Positions 7,296 through 15,767 of a stretch of 42,548 nt of DNA are shown here, in pieces. Within the stretch, counting starts at the first letter, position 1. Every line of letters begins with the position of its first letter. Both the position numbers and the translations under genes were made by a program. This DNA is from CAZTLE01 sp964614415 (lineage in GTDB: Bacteria > Bacteroidota > Bacteroidia > Flavobacteriales > Flavobacteriaceae), in assembly GCA_964614415.1 (NCBI GenBank), contig CAZTLE010000007.1, positions 1 to 42,548 on the forward strand, given 5' to 3'. Under the pieces are notes generated by a model. That model saw nothing but the letters and a program-made list of their open reading frames with translations, was not told the DNA's origin and ran no database searches.

Positions 7296-8596
7296 TATTT
7301 CTTTCTGATATATACGGTAACCGGCACTCCTGTAAAATTGAAGTGCTCTCGCAGTTTATTCTCCAGGAATCGCTTGTAAGGTTCCCTTACGTATTGAGGT
7401 AAGTTTGCAAAGAAGGCAAAACTTGGATAAGGTGTGGGAAGTTGTGTACAGAACTTGATCTTTACATATTTTCCCTTGTAAGCAGGAGGTGGATACGCCT
7501 GAATAATGGGGAGCATAACATCATTCAACTTACTGGTCTTAACCTTTTGGCTACGATTCTTATAAACGTCGACCGCCGTTTCTATTGCCTTGTAAATACG
7601 TTGCTTGGTAATAGCTGACATAAATACTATCGGCACATCGGTAAACGGTTCACATTGCTTTTTGATATACGCTTCCATTTCTTTGGAACTGGTATGATCT
7701 TTTTCTACCAAATCCCATTTATTCGCGAGAATGACAACCCCTTTGTTGTTCCGTTCGGCCAGCCAGAAGATGTTTTGCACTTGACCGTCAAAACCCCGTG
7801 TTGCGTCAAATACCACGATCACCACATCACAATGCTCAATAGCTCGAACGCTTCGCATCACCGAGTAGAACTCCAGATCTTCTTTTACCTTACTTTTTCT
7901 TCGGATTCCGGCAGTATCCACCAGATTAAACTCAAATCCGAAGCGATTGTATCGCGTATCTATACTGTCACGAGTGGTTCCGGCAATATCGGTCACAACA
8001 AAACGATCTTCCCCGATCAAGGCATTGATGAAAGACGACTTTCCGGCATTGGGCCTACCTACTACGGCAAAGCGTGGCAGCCCATCCTCCTCTTCCTCTT
8101 CGGTATCGGGAAGTACCTTGACCAGGTCATCCAACAACTCTCCTGTACCACTTCCATTGATGCTCGAAATCGTGTAGTATTTTTCAACGCCCAGCGAATA
8201 AAACTCAACCGCATCATTCTGCCGGTTGGAACTGTCTACTTTATTAACCGCAAGGAAAAAAGGCTTTTTGCTCTTCCGAAGCAACTGGGCGACTTCTTCA
8301 TCCATACCCGTAACCCCGGTTTCCACATCAACCATGAAAATAATGGCGTCCGCCTCATCAATAGCCAGTTCAACCTGCTTGTCGATCTCCGCTTCAAAAA
8401 TATCGTCGCTACCCACCACATAGCCACCGGTATCGATAAGAGAGAACTCTTTTCCATTCCAGTCACTTTTACCATAATGCCGATCACGGGTAACACCACT
8501 CACCGCATCCACGATCGCCTCCCGGCGCTGGATAAGTCGGTTAAAGAAAGTGGATTTCCCCACATTGGGTCGTCCTACGATAGCAACGATGCTCAT
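7295..8596 (-). CDS. der: Ribosome-associated GTPase Der (EngA)
   Basis: Essential double-GTPase needed for maturation of the 50S ribosomal subunit. The protein (433 residues) has two tandem G domains, each with a P-loop: GRPNVGKST near residue 8 and GRPNAGKSS near 178, with NKVD and NKWD G4 motifs, and a C-terminal KH-like domain ending in TVYIRKK. Length fits the family. The ATG at 8594-8596 is preferred to the TTG two codons upstream, because Der proteins start directly with the first beta strand. A TACCTTTG -7 box lies just upstream. The stop overlaps the start of the GldM-like gene. Confidence 0.97.
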   Translation of the reverse strand: MSIVAIVGRPNVGKSTFFNRLIQRREAIVDAVSGVTRDRHYGKSDWNGKEFSLIDTGGYVVGSDDIFEAEIDKQVELAIDEADAIIFMVDVETGVTGMDEEVAQLLRKSKKPFFLAVNKVDSSNRQNDAVEFYSLGVEKYYTISSINGSGTGELLDDLVKVLPDTEEEEEDGLPRFAVVGRPNAGKSSFINALIGEDRFVVTDIAGTTRDSIDTRYNRFGFEFNLVDTAGIRRKSKVKEDLEFYSVMRSVRAIEHCDVVIVVFDATRGFDGQVQNIFWLAERNNKGVVILANKWDLVEKDHTSSKEMEAYIKKQCEPFTDVPIVFMSAITKQRIYKAIETAVDVYKNRSQKVKTSKLNDVMLPIIQAYPPPAYKGKYVKIKFCTQLPTPYPSFAFFANLPQYVREPYKRFLENKLREHFNFTGVPVTVYIRKK

Positions 8597-8614
8597 AGTC
8601 AATTAATTTGGGGG

Positions 8615-8622
8615 CAAAGGTA
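8615..8622 (-). promoter_or_regulatory. -7 box for der
   Basis: Minus-strand TACCTTTG fits TAnnTTTG and is placed 19-26 bp before the der ATG, giving a short leader. No clear -33 TTTG is seen. Confidence 0.5.
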
Positions 8623-8655
8623 CTGCTTTAAATCGAAGAAAAAACCGTAAATTAA

Positions 8656-9168
8656 ATGCTACAAACAACAAAAATGAGTCTTTCGAACGAAGTCGTATTA
8701 CGCCCCCGTTTCCAGATTGAATTGAACCGGAGCAATACTTCTGCGCTGGAATTGTTTGAGGAAGCAGGAAAAAAACAATCACGGTTCGTCATCACTCGGG
8801 TTGACGATCATGTATTTATTCGCCTGCCCAGGGATAAGCAACATTTCTGGTCGCCTCAACTGGATTTGGAAATCATGGAAATAGATGAAACGGATAGCAG
8901 GCTGTTTGGGCTTTTTGGTCCACGGCCGGCCGTATGGACCATGTTCATGTTCATTCACTTCGGGGTAGCCACTTTGTTCATCGGATTTGCTATATGGGCT
9001 TACTCCAATGCCAAGCTCGATAATCCGTACGGCTTGCAACTCGCCCTGATGGGACTGCTCGTCATTGGGTGGTTTGTGTTGTATTTTGCGGGTCGGATGG
9101 GTAAGGCTGCCGGAAAAGACGAAATGCACGAACTGTATCGCTTCATGCAGGATACCCTGAAACTCTAG
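8656..9168 (+). CDS. Small two-helix membrane protein of unknown function
   Basis: A 170-residue protein. Residues 1-95 form a soluble domain with regular beta-type patterns (VVLRPRFQIELNRSN, FVITRVDDHVFIRLP, PQLDLEIMEID). Two hydrophobic helices follow at about 97-116 and 128-147, and the C-terminus is charged and amphipathic. The layout is recurrent in Flavobacteria between der and era, where it is annotated only as hypothetical; a link to ribosome assembly is not evident. The ATG at 8656 or the ATG six codons later (MSLSNEVV) could be used. It is convergent with era: its TAG (9166-9168) and the era TAG share the palindrome CTAG. Confidence 0.75.
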   Translation: MLQTTKMSLSNEVVLRPRFQIELNRSNTSALELFEEAGKKQSRFVITRVDDHVFIRLPRDKQHFWSPQLDLEIMEIDETDSRLFGLFGPRPAVWTMFMFIHFGVATLFIGFAIWAYSNAKLDNPYGLQLALMGLLVIGWFVLYFAGRMGKAAGKDEMHELYRFMQDTLKL

Positions 9169-10046
9169 TTGTTGTAGCCAAAACGCCTTAGCTGACGTTC
9201 ATTGCTTCGCCAGTTCTTATTGACCTTCACATACAATTCGAGATGCACCTGCTTCCCAAAGAATTTTTCCAGGTCCTTTCGGGCCTCTACTCCTACCCTT
9301 TTGATCGCTTCTCCCTTATGCCCTATTATGATCCCTTTTTGTGACTCACGCTCCACCATGATCACACTTCGCATCCGGATAATGGATTCTTCCTCAAAAA
9401 ACTCTTCCGTTTCTATTTCTACTGAATACGGAATCTCTTTCTTGTAATGCAGCAGGATCTTTTCGCGTATGATCTCATTGACAAAAAAACGTTCGGGTTT
9501 ATCTGTTAACTGATCCTTAGGATAGAAAGGCGGTGATTCCGGCAGGAGGTCAATGATGCGGGTAAACACTTCCTTCACCCCGAAATTCTCAAGCGCTGAA
9601 ATGGCAAACACCTCGGCATTGGGCACACGTTCCTGCCAGGCACTTACGGCTTCGTTAAGTCGGTCTTCATCACCCAGATCGATCTTGTTAATGAGTAATA
9701 GCACCGGAATCTTTGCGGAAGTGATTTTTCTGAAGAACGCTTCGTCCTTCAACTCCTTCTCACCCAACTCAACAATATATAAGAGCACATCGGCATCTTC
9801 GAAAGCAGATTTCACAAAATCCATCATACTTTCCTGAAGCTCATACGCCGGTTTAATGATACCCGGAGTATCACTCAACAACACTTGAAAATCCTCCCCA
9901 TTCACGATACCGAGAATGCGATGGCGTGTAGTTTGTGCCTTGGAAGTAATAATGGAAAGGCGCTCTCCTACAAAGGCATTCATGAGCGTACTCTTGCCTA
10001 CATTGGGATTTCCGATGATATTTACAAAACCAGCCTTGTGGGACAT
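9165..10046 (-). CDS. era: GTPase Era
   Basis: GTPase that binds the 3' end of 16S rRNA and assists 30S assembly. The 293-residue protein has the P-loop GNPNVGKST near residue 12, DTPG (G3), NKID (G4), an extended switch region, and a C-terminal KH domain with GHKGEAIKRVG (the GxxG-type loop) ending near the C-terminus. The ATG at 10044-10046 (MSHKAGFVNIIG) is chosen: a TTG further upstream at 10062-10064 lies inside a -7 promoter box. The stop at 9165-9167 overlaps the convergent membrane-protein stop by the shared CTAG. Length is normal for Era. Confidence 0.97.
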   Translation of the reverse strand: MSHKAGFVNIIGNPNVGKSTLMNAFVGERLSIITSKAQTTRHRILGIVNGEDFQVLLSDTPGIIKPAYELQESMMDFVKSAFEDADVLLYIVELGEKELKDEAFFRKITSAKIPVLLLINKIDLGDEDRLNEAVSAWQERVPNAEVFAISALENFGVKEVFTRIIDLLPESPPFYPKDQLTDKPERFFVNEIIREKILLHYKKEIPYSVEIETEEFFEEESIIRMRSVIMVERESQKGIIIGHKGEAIKRVGVEARKDLEKFFGKQVHLELYVKVNKNWRSNERQLRRFGYNN

Positions 10047-10061
10047 TGTGTTTATTTTCGG

Positions 10062-10069
10062 CAAAGATA
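10062..10069 (-). promoter_or_regulatory. -7 box for era
   Basis: Minus-strand TATCTTTG is a full match to TAnnTTTG, 16 bp before the era ATG at 10046. It argues that transcription starts just before the ATG and that the TTG in the box is not a start codon. Confidence 0.6.
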
Positions 10070-10094
10070 CTGTGAAAGCCTCAAGGTCCCGGTA

Positions 10095-11333
10095 TTATTT
10101 CTGAAGCTTTTGTACCAAAGGTCCTACGGATAGTCCCTGAACCACAATCGAGAAGACGACCACCACATAGGTAATCACCAGAAACAGATCGCGATGCATC
10201 TCAGCAGTAAGGCCCAATGCCAGAGCAATGGAGATACCTCCCCGCAGTCCTCCCCAGGTCATAATAAGGTTGGTTCGCGGGACAAAATCAAGGCGCTTCT
10301 TGAAGAAATTGATCGGAACCAAAAGCGATACGTAACGGCACAACAGAACAATCGGAATGGCCAATACTCCGGCCACGAAGTAATTTCCTTCCCAGGTAAG
10401 CACCAGGATCTCCATACCGATGAGCACAAAGAGTAAAGTATTCAGGAGGATATCTATGAGTTCCCAGAACTTGTCCACGTAATTTTCGGTGATCTCCGAC
10501 ATGGCTGTTTGACGCACGGTATCGTTCCCTACCACCAAACCAGCAGCTACCATGGCAAGAGGTGCAGAAAGATGCAGCTTCTGAGCTAGCACCGTACCGC
10601 CCATTACGGCAGCCAGTGTGATAATCACTTCAATATCATAATCGTCAATAGATTTCATGAGTCGGTACGAGATCCAACCCAGCACAATCCCCAATAAGAT
10701 TCCACCTATCACTTCCTGGCCGAATAGTGCCACCACATCCATGGGTTCTATGTTTCCACCCCCTTTGGAGGCAATCTGAAAAATAGTAAGGAAAACCACC
10801 ACACCAACACCGTCATTGAACAGGGATTCCCCAACGATCTTGGTCTCCAGTTTTTTAGGAACACCGGCTTTTTTGAGGATTCCAAGGACAGCTATCGGAT
10901 CGGTAGGTGAGATCAAAGCACCAAACAGCAAGCAATAGATATAAGCCACTTCGAGTCCGAAGAGTGGCAACAAATAAAACATGACTGTACCTACCAGGAA
11001 TGTCGATACCAATACACCCAGGGTTGCAAACACCAATACCGGCCATCGCTGCACGCGCAGTTGCTCGAAATTGGTATGCAAGGCTCCGGCAAAGAGCAGA
11101 AAACTCAGCATAATATCCAGTAGCACCGTCTTAAAGTCGATATGCGTAATGATATACCGTTCGGCATTCAATAGTGTCGAATCAAAGTAGCTCAGTGCAA
11201 ATACGGCCAACGTAAAAATGATCGTAATGATCATTAAACCAATGGTATTAGGGAGCTTTAAAAAACGAACATTAATGTATCCGAAAATAGCCGAAAGCAG
11301 CACCAGGACAGTGATGATGAGAAAGTAATCCAT
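10095..11333 (-). CDS. CPA1-type Na+/H+ antiporter (NhaP-like)
   Basis: Twelve- to thirteen-helix secondary transporter in the inner membrane, predicted to expel Na+ (or K+) in exchange for H+. The 412-residue protein shows the CPA1 hallmarks: FGALISPTDPIAVLGILKK in the unwound helix and GESLFNDGVGVVVF with the Asn-Asp pair that binds cation. It lacks the cytoplasmic C-terminal regulatory domains found in some NhaP proteins, since it ends soon after the last helix (GPLVQKLQK). The start follows the normal MDYFLIITVLVLLSA membrane helix. It lies 48 bp upstream of era with the same orientation, but era has its own promoter box. A weak -7 box (TATCTTAG on minus, 11352-11359) lies upstream. Confidence 0.93.
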   Translation of the reverse strand: MDYFLIITVLVLLSAIFGYINVRFLKLPNTIGLMIITIIFTLAVFALSYFDSTLLNAERYIITHIDFKTVLLDIMLSFLLFAGALHTNFEQLRVQRWPVLVFATLGVLVSTFLVGTVMFYLLPLFGLEVAYIYCLLFGALISPTDPIAVLGILKKAGVPKKLETKIVGESLFNDGVGVVVFLTIFQIASKGGGNIEPMDVVALFGQEVIGGILLGIVLGWISYRLMKSIDDYDIEVIITLAAVMGGTVLAQKLHLSAPLAMVAAGLVVGNDTVRQTAMSEITENYVDKFWELIDILLNTLLFVLIGMEILVLTWEGNYFVAGVLAIPIVLLCRYVSLLVPINFFKKRLDFVPRTNLIMTWGGLRGGISIALALGLTAEMHRDLFLVITYVVVVFSIVVQGLSVGPLVQKLQK

Positions 11334-11815
11334 AGGGTTTAAATGTGAGCGCTAAGATAATGGTTAATCGGTGGAAGTTTTGAGTTTTGAGTTTTGAATT
11401 TTGAATGGTAGTAGTGAGAATTGAGTAGTGAGGTGTGAGTTGTGAGTAGTGAGGTATGAGTTGTGGGAATGGAGACAGGAATCAGGAGTCAAGGACCAGG
11501 ATGGACTTCACAATTCATTATTCGTGATTCTGTATTCGATATTTAAGTAGTAGTGAGTATTGAGATGTGGGAATGGAGACAGGAATCAGGAGTCATGACC
11601 CAGGATTTCATAATTCATTATTCGTGATTCTGTATTCAATATTCAGTTAGTATTGAGTATTGAGAGGTTAGTATTGAGAGGGTGGAATTTTTACCCTGAG
11701 CCTGTCGAAGGGTGGAATTTGGGTTTTGAGTTTTGAGTTCTAAATTTTGAGTTCATATTGTTTGGTTGTGAAGTCAACTTTCAAAAGTAATTTAGCACTT
11801 AAAATTTAAAACTTA
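11334..11815. repeat. Gene-free repeat region with an ~80 bp direct repeat
   Basis: No gene. The region is made of imperfect TTTTGAG/TAGTGAG-like short repeats plus a near-identical ~80 bp segment present twice (11463-11543 and 11567-11643, period about 104 bp), each ending with ATTCATTATTCGTGATTCTG. Low sequence complexity and several TTTTGAG runs suggest minisatellite growth. Confidence 0.85.
11694..11712. repeat. REP-like palindrome CCCTGAGCCTGTCGAAGGG
   Basis: A short imperfect palindrome (CCCTgAG ... CGAAGGG) of the kind that occurs widely scattered in bacterial intergenic regions. Only one copy is present in this window, so dispersion could not be checked. Confidence 0.5.
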
Positions 11816-12421
11816 TCATTTATGACTCCAGTTCTTCGGATCATCACTGTCGTTGGGTGATAGACCGAGGACATCGCCTTCAGTGGTGACACCAAGCCCA
11901 ACCACGCTCCGGTTCACATAGTTGAAATAACTTGTGACCTGATTGATCTCAAGGATTTCCCCATCCGTAAATCCAGCCGCGCGTAGTGCCTCAATATCTC
12001 CTTCAGAAACAGAAGTATGAGCCAGAGTCAGTTTTCGGGCGTAAGCCATTCCGAGGTCATAATGAGTCCTGAAGAAATCGGCTACCAGATCATCCTTAAT
12101 GGCCGTAAAAAATGCATCGGTTCGCGTATCGTCATTCCAAAGTCGGCGTAAGCCGGCGAGATGGTGTTCCACACAATAAGCGCATTTGTTAAGATGGCTG
12201 ACGTAAACCCCCAATGCTTCCAAATACCATTTGGGCAAAGCGTTGTTGGAATTGTGCAACACACTCTTGTAAAGTGTCATATGTCCCGTAAGAGTATGAG
12301 GCCTTAGGCTGTGAATTGCGAGTACATTGTCAATGTTATTATTTGGCCCTTTCACCCTGTCATACAAACGTTTAAGTCGGGGGTCGGCCTCCTCATAAGA
12401 GATCACTTCTATCCAGCTCAT
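11816..12421 (-). CDS. AhpD-like / carboxymuconolactone decarboxylase family protein
   Basis: A 201-residue all-helical protein of the CMD/AhpD superfamily, matching the uncharacterised peroxidase-related enzymes. The redox motif is present: C80-A-Y-C83 with H87 in HLNKCAYCVEHHLAGLR. By analogy it may reduce peroxiredoxin partners, but substrate and partner are unknown. The C-terminal half carries the second helical motif (DGEILEINQVTSYFNYVNRS). It stands alone, minus strand, upstream of the tldD gene and divergent from it. A TAACTTCG box, one base from the -7 consensus, lies at about 12450 on the minus strand. Confidence 0.88.
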   Translation of the reverse strand: MSWIEVISYEEADPRLKRLYDRVKGPNNNIDNVLAIHSLRPHTLTGHMTLYKSVLHNSNNALPKWYLEALGVYVSHLNKCAYCVEHHLAGLRRLWNDDTRTDAFFTAIKDDLVADFFRTHYDLGMAYARKLTLAHTSVSEGDIEALRAAGFTDGEILEINQVTSYFNYVNRSVVGLGVTTEGDVLGLSPNDSDDPKNWSHK

Positions 12422-12532
12422 GGGTATCGGTTTTTCAGGAATGATTCCGAAGTTACAAAATCCTTGATGCTTATTTCGTGAAAACCTATAGTGTAAAGCC
12501 CTTCCCTACACCCTTAACGGTATGTTAAATAC

Positions 12533-12564
12533 TTGCCAAATGCATAGGAAAATCGTTACTTTTA
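12533..12564 (+). promoter_or_regulatory. Promoter for tldD
   Basis: TTG at 12533-12535 and TACTTTTA at 12557-12564 with a 21 bp spacer, close to the Bacteroidota -33/-7 arrangement. The ATG is 126 bp downstream of the -7 box, so the leader is long. Confidence 0.5.
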
Positions 12565-12689
12565 GGACTCTCAAAAAAGACGCTTCATACCATCTAAGGC
12601 GTTCAAAAAGAGGTTTGTCTTTCAAATTTGCTAACCGTTGGAAGATGTTCCTTGTCATTTTAAATTAACCAAACATAAAGGAAGTTCAT

Positions 12690-14330
12690 ATGAAACGACG
12701 AAACTTTATCCAATACGCAGGATTAGGTGCAGGCGCTTTAATGATGCCATCCCTTCTTATGGGGAATGACATTCCAGTCGAAGCGCTTCTTGATCCCGGT
12801 ATGGATGTCATGCTTAAGAAAAGACTGGCAGACGTAGCGCTCAACACGGCGCGATCTGCCGGGGCAAGCTACGCCGATGCCAGAATTGGAAGGTACCTCA
12901 ACCAGTTCGTATTTACCCGTGAAGACAAAGTACAAAACGTGGTGAATACCGAGTCGTTCGGAATAGGTATCCGGGTTATTGCCAACGGAACCTGGGGCTT
13001 TGCCTCCACAAACAATGTGACCGACGACGGAATCAAAAAAGCCACACTTCAGGCAGTAGCTATTGCCAAGGCCAATTCCAAAATTCAGAAAGAGCCTGTA
13101 AAACTGGCTCCTGTTAAAGGCCACGGAGAGGTTAGCTGGAAGACTCCAATTAAGAAAGATTTTAAAGAAGTACCTATTTCTGAAAAAGTAGATCTGCTTC
13201 TTAGTGCCAATGCAGCCGCCATGGAAAATGGAGCGAACTTCGTGAATTCGGCCCTGTTCATGGTCAACGAGCAGAAGTACTTCGCTTCTACCGAAGGTTC
13301 TTATATCGATCAGGACGTACACCGTATCTGGCCGACCTTTGGAGTTACTGCAATCGACCGATCTGCCGGTAAGTTCAAATCACGTCAGGCAATGAGTGCT
13401 CCCATGGGCATGGGTTATGAGTATATGGACGGTTTGGCTTCCGAAAAGATCGAAGGACCGGAAGGCATCAAATTATACAGAAAGAGTTACGACATCGTGG
13501 AGGATGCTATCCTCGCTGCCAAGCAGGCGAAGGCCAAGCTTACGGCCAAGTCGGTTGACGCCGGAAAATACGATCTCGTACTCGAGCCTAACCACCTGGG
13601 CCTTACGATTCACGAGTCAGTGGGTCACCCACTTGAGTTGGATCGCGTTCTGGGTTATGAGGCAAATTATGCCGGAACCAGTTTTGCTACCCTCGACAAG
13701 TGGAAAACCAAGAATTTCCAGTATGGTAGCGACATCGTGAACCTGGTGGCCGATAAAACGCAACCGGGATCTCTGGGTGCCGTAGGATATGATGACGAAG
13801 GTGTGAAAACCAAGCAATGGGATCTGGTTCGCAACGGTATCCTGGTGAATTACCAGGCCATCCGGGATCAGGTGCATATGATCGACCAGAACGAATCTCA
13901 CGGTTGCTGCTACGCACAGAGTTGGAATGATGTTCAGTTCCAGCGTATGCCGAATGTATCGCTTGAGCCGGGTACAGAACAATACTCGATCAACGATATG
14001 ATCAGTGATGTGGAAAAAGGAATATACATTGCCGGTAGAGGTTCCTACTCTATTGATCAGCAACGCTATAACTTCCAGTTTGGTGGTACGGTGTTCTACG
14101 AGATCAAGAACGGTAAGATTGTAGGTCAGCTTGAAGACGTTGCTTACCAATCTAACACCCAGGAGTTCTGGAATTCCTGTGTGAAGATATGTGACGAACG
14201 CGATTACCGTGTATTCGGATCGTTCTTCGATGGCAAAGGGCAACCTTCTCAAATTAGTGCCGTGTCGCACGGTAGTTCTACTACCCGATTTAATGATGTA
14301 AACGTGATTAATACGGGACGAACTATTTAA
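12690..14330 (+). CDS. tldD: TldD-type metalloprotease with twin-arginine leader
   Basis: Zinc metallopeptidase subunit of the TldD/TldE complex, known elsewhere for unfolded-peptide cleavage, microcin processing and CcdA antitoxin degradation. The 546-residue protein has the HExxxH site at H308-E309-x3-H313 (LTIHESVGHPLELDRVLGYE). A Cys-rich C-terminal segment (SCVKICDERD) is near the expected third ligand, and GKGQPSQISAVSHGSS corresponds to the conserved end. Unlike classical cytosolic TldD, the N-terminus is a Tat-like signal, MKRRNFIQYAGLGAGALMMP, followed by SLLMG. The next gene encodes TldE only 20 bp downstream. The leader predicts export, which is at odds with the leaderless TldE partner. 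Confidence 0.93.
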   Translation: MKRRNFIQYAGLGAGALMMPSLLMGNDIPVEALLDPGMDVMLKKRLADVALNTARSAGASYADARIGRYLNQFVFTREDKVQNVVNTESFGIGIRVIANGTWGFASTNNVTDDGIKKATLQAVAIAKANSKIQKEPVKLAPVKGHGEVSWKTPIKKDFKEVPISEKVDLLLSANAAAMENGANFVNSALFMVNEQKYFASTEGSYIDQDVHRIWPTFGVTAIDRSAGKFKSRQAMSAPMGMGYEYMDGLASEKIEGPEGIKLYRKSYDIVEDAILAAKQAKAKLTAKSVDAGKYDLVLEPNHLGLTIHESVGHPLELDRVLGYEANYAGTSFATLDKWKTKNFQYGSDIVNLVADKTQPGSLGAVGYDDEGVKTKQWDLVRNGILVNYQAIRDQVHMIDQNESHGCCYAQSWNDVQFQRMPNVSLEPGTEQYSINDMISDVEKGIYIAGRGSYSIDQQRYNFQFGGTVFYEIKNGKIVGQLEDVAYQSNTQEFWNSCVKICDERDYRVFGSFFDGKGQPSQISAVSHGSSTTRFNDVNVINTGRTI

Positions 14331-14350
14331 TAACTTCTAACAATACTATT

Positions 14351-15667
14351 ATGGCTATATATACCAAAGAAGAGGCACGGAAGATTATGGAAAAAGCGTT
14401 GAGTTTTTCCACGGCCGATGCCTGCGAAGTAAACCTGAACGGAAGTGAGAGCGGTAATATCCGCTACGCCCGAAATACGGTATCTACCGCCGGGCACCGT
14501 TCTAATCAAACCCTGGTTGTTCAGTCCAACTACGGGAAGAAATCGGGAACAGCGACCATCGATGAATTCGATGACGCTTCCCTGGAAAAAGTAGTTAAGA
14601 GAGCCGAAGAGCTTGCCAAGCTATCTCCCGAGAATCCGGAGTTCATGGCGCCCCTGGGCCCTCAGACCTATGACGAATCGAAGACCTTCAGTGAATCTAC
14701 GGCAAAGATCACGCCTGAGTTTCGTGCGGAAGTGGCCGACAGCAGTATCACTCCTGCTGCCAGTAAGGATGTGACGGCGGCCGGATTCCTAAACGACTCT
14801 TCGGGATTCGGAGCAATGATGAATAGCGAAGGACTGTTCGCCTATAATAAATCCACCAATCTCAATTTCACGGTAACCATGCGTTCCAACGACGGTACCG
14901 GTTCGGGATGGGTGACTCGCGATTATAACGACGTTTCAAAATTCGATCCGGTTGAGGCCTCTCAAGTGGCTATCGATAAGGCACTCATGTCAAGAGAGGC
15001 CAAGGCTATTGAACCGGGTAAATATACGGTGATCCTTGAGCCCGCAGCATCTATCGGACTGCTTCAAAATATGTTTGGATCCTTCAATGCGCGTACGGCG
15101 GATGAAGGGCGAAGCTTCATGTCCAAAGAAGGCGGAGGTACCAAGCTGGGTGAAAAGATCGTCGATGAGCGAATCAATATTTGGTCCGACCCATTACATC
15201 CGGATGTACCAACATCTACATGGAATGGAGCGGGACAATCACTCAAGAAAATGAATTGGGTGGAAAATGGGGTTGTGAAAAACCTGGCTTACAGTCGTTA
15301 CTGGGCCAAGGAAAAAGGTGTTGAAGCCGTACCATTCCCTTCAAACGGAATCATGGCCGGTGGTGACGCCTCGCTTGAAGACCTCATTAAAGACACCAAG
15401 AAAGGAATTCTGGTCACTCGATTATGGTACATCCGAAGTGTTGACCCACAGACTTTACTGTATACCGGGCTAACGCGCGACGGAACCTTCTTTATCGAGA
15501 ACGGAAAGATAAAGCATCCGGTTAAGAACTTCCGGTTTAACGAAAGTCCCATTATCATGTTGAACAACCTTGAGACCCTGGGTCAGCAAGTGCGTATCAA
15601 TGGAAATCTCATTCCATACATGAAAGTACGGGACTTTACATTCACCAGTTTGTCGGATGCCGTATAG
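14351..15667 (+). CDS. tldE: TldE/PmbA-type partner subunit
   Basis: A 438-residue homologue of TldE (PmbA), which pairs with TldD to form the active peptidase and lacks its own zinc site. The region equivalent to the HExxxH helix reads EPAASIGLLQNM, without metal ligands. The N-terminus (MAIYTKEEARKIMEKALSFS) has no signal peptide. Conserved features are the IRYARNTVST strand near the start, and RLWYIRSVDPQTLLYTGLTR and FIENGKIKHPVKNFRFNES near the end. It is co-directed with tldD, 20 bp downstream. A terminator-like hairpin follows at 15685-15727, so the next genes probably have another promoter. Confidence 0.93.
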   Translation: MAIYTKEEARKIMEKALSFSTADACEVNLNGSESGNIRYARNTVSTAGHRSNQTLVVQSNYGKKSGTATIDEFDDASLEKVVKRAEELAKLSPENPEFMAPLGPQTYDESKTFSESTAKITPEFRAEVADSSITPAASKDVTAAGFLNDSSGFGAMMNSEGLFAYNKSTNLNFTVTMRSNDGTGSGWVTRDYNDVSKFDPVEASQVAIDKALMSREAKAIEPGKYTVILEPAASIGLLQNMFGSFNARTADEGRSFMSKEGGGTKLGEKIVDERINIWSDPLHPDVPTSTWNGAGQSLKKMNWVENGVVKNLAYSRYWAKEKGVEAVPFPSNGIMAGGDASLEDLIKDTKKGILVTRLWYIRSVDPQTLLYTGLTRDGTFFIENGKIKHPVKNFRFNESPIIMLNNLETLGQQVRINGNLIPYMKVRDFTFTSLSDAV

Positions 15668-15684
15668 TTTGTAATACTAGCATG

Positions 15685-15727
15685 AAACTGGTTGTTGTGA
15701 ATTCATCAGAACAGCCAGTTTTTTGTT
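15685..15727 (+). terminator. Terminator-like hairpin after tldE
   Basis: AAACTGG (15685-15691) pairs with CCAGTT (15715-15720) with an inner GTT/AAC extension, and a TTTTTTG run follows immediately. It separates the tldDE pair from the MoxR/Bat genes. Confidence 0.6.
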
Positions 15728-15767
15728 TCTATATCAACCAATCGTTTGTCTAATGTAATGGTGCGTT

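Noticed and set aside
8597..8602. TTG start two codons before the der ATG
   Set aside because: The ATG at 8596 fits family starts better; nothing supports the TTG.
7655..8650. Long plus-strand open frame (331 codons) opposite der
   Set aside because: It is antisense to a clear Der coding sequence, shows no recognised family, and its composition follows from Der codon use.
10047..10064. Upstream TTG start giving Era an N-terminal extension
   Set aside because: The TTG is part of the TATCTTTG promoter box, and Era proteins begin at the ATG 10046.
12738..13322. Minus-strand open frame opposite tldD
   Set aside because: Antisense shadow of tldD; no recognised motif.
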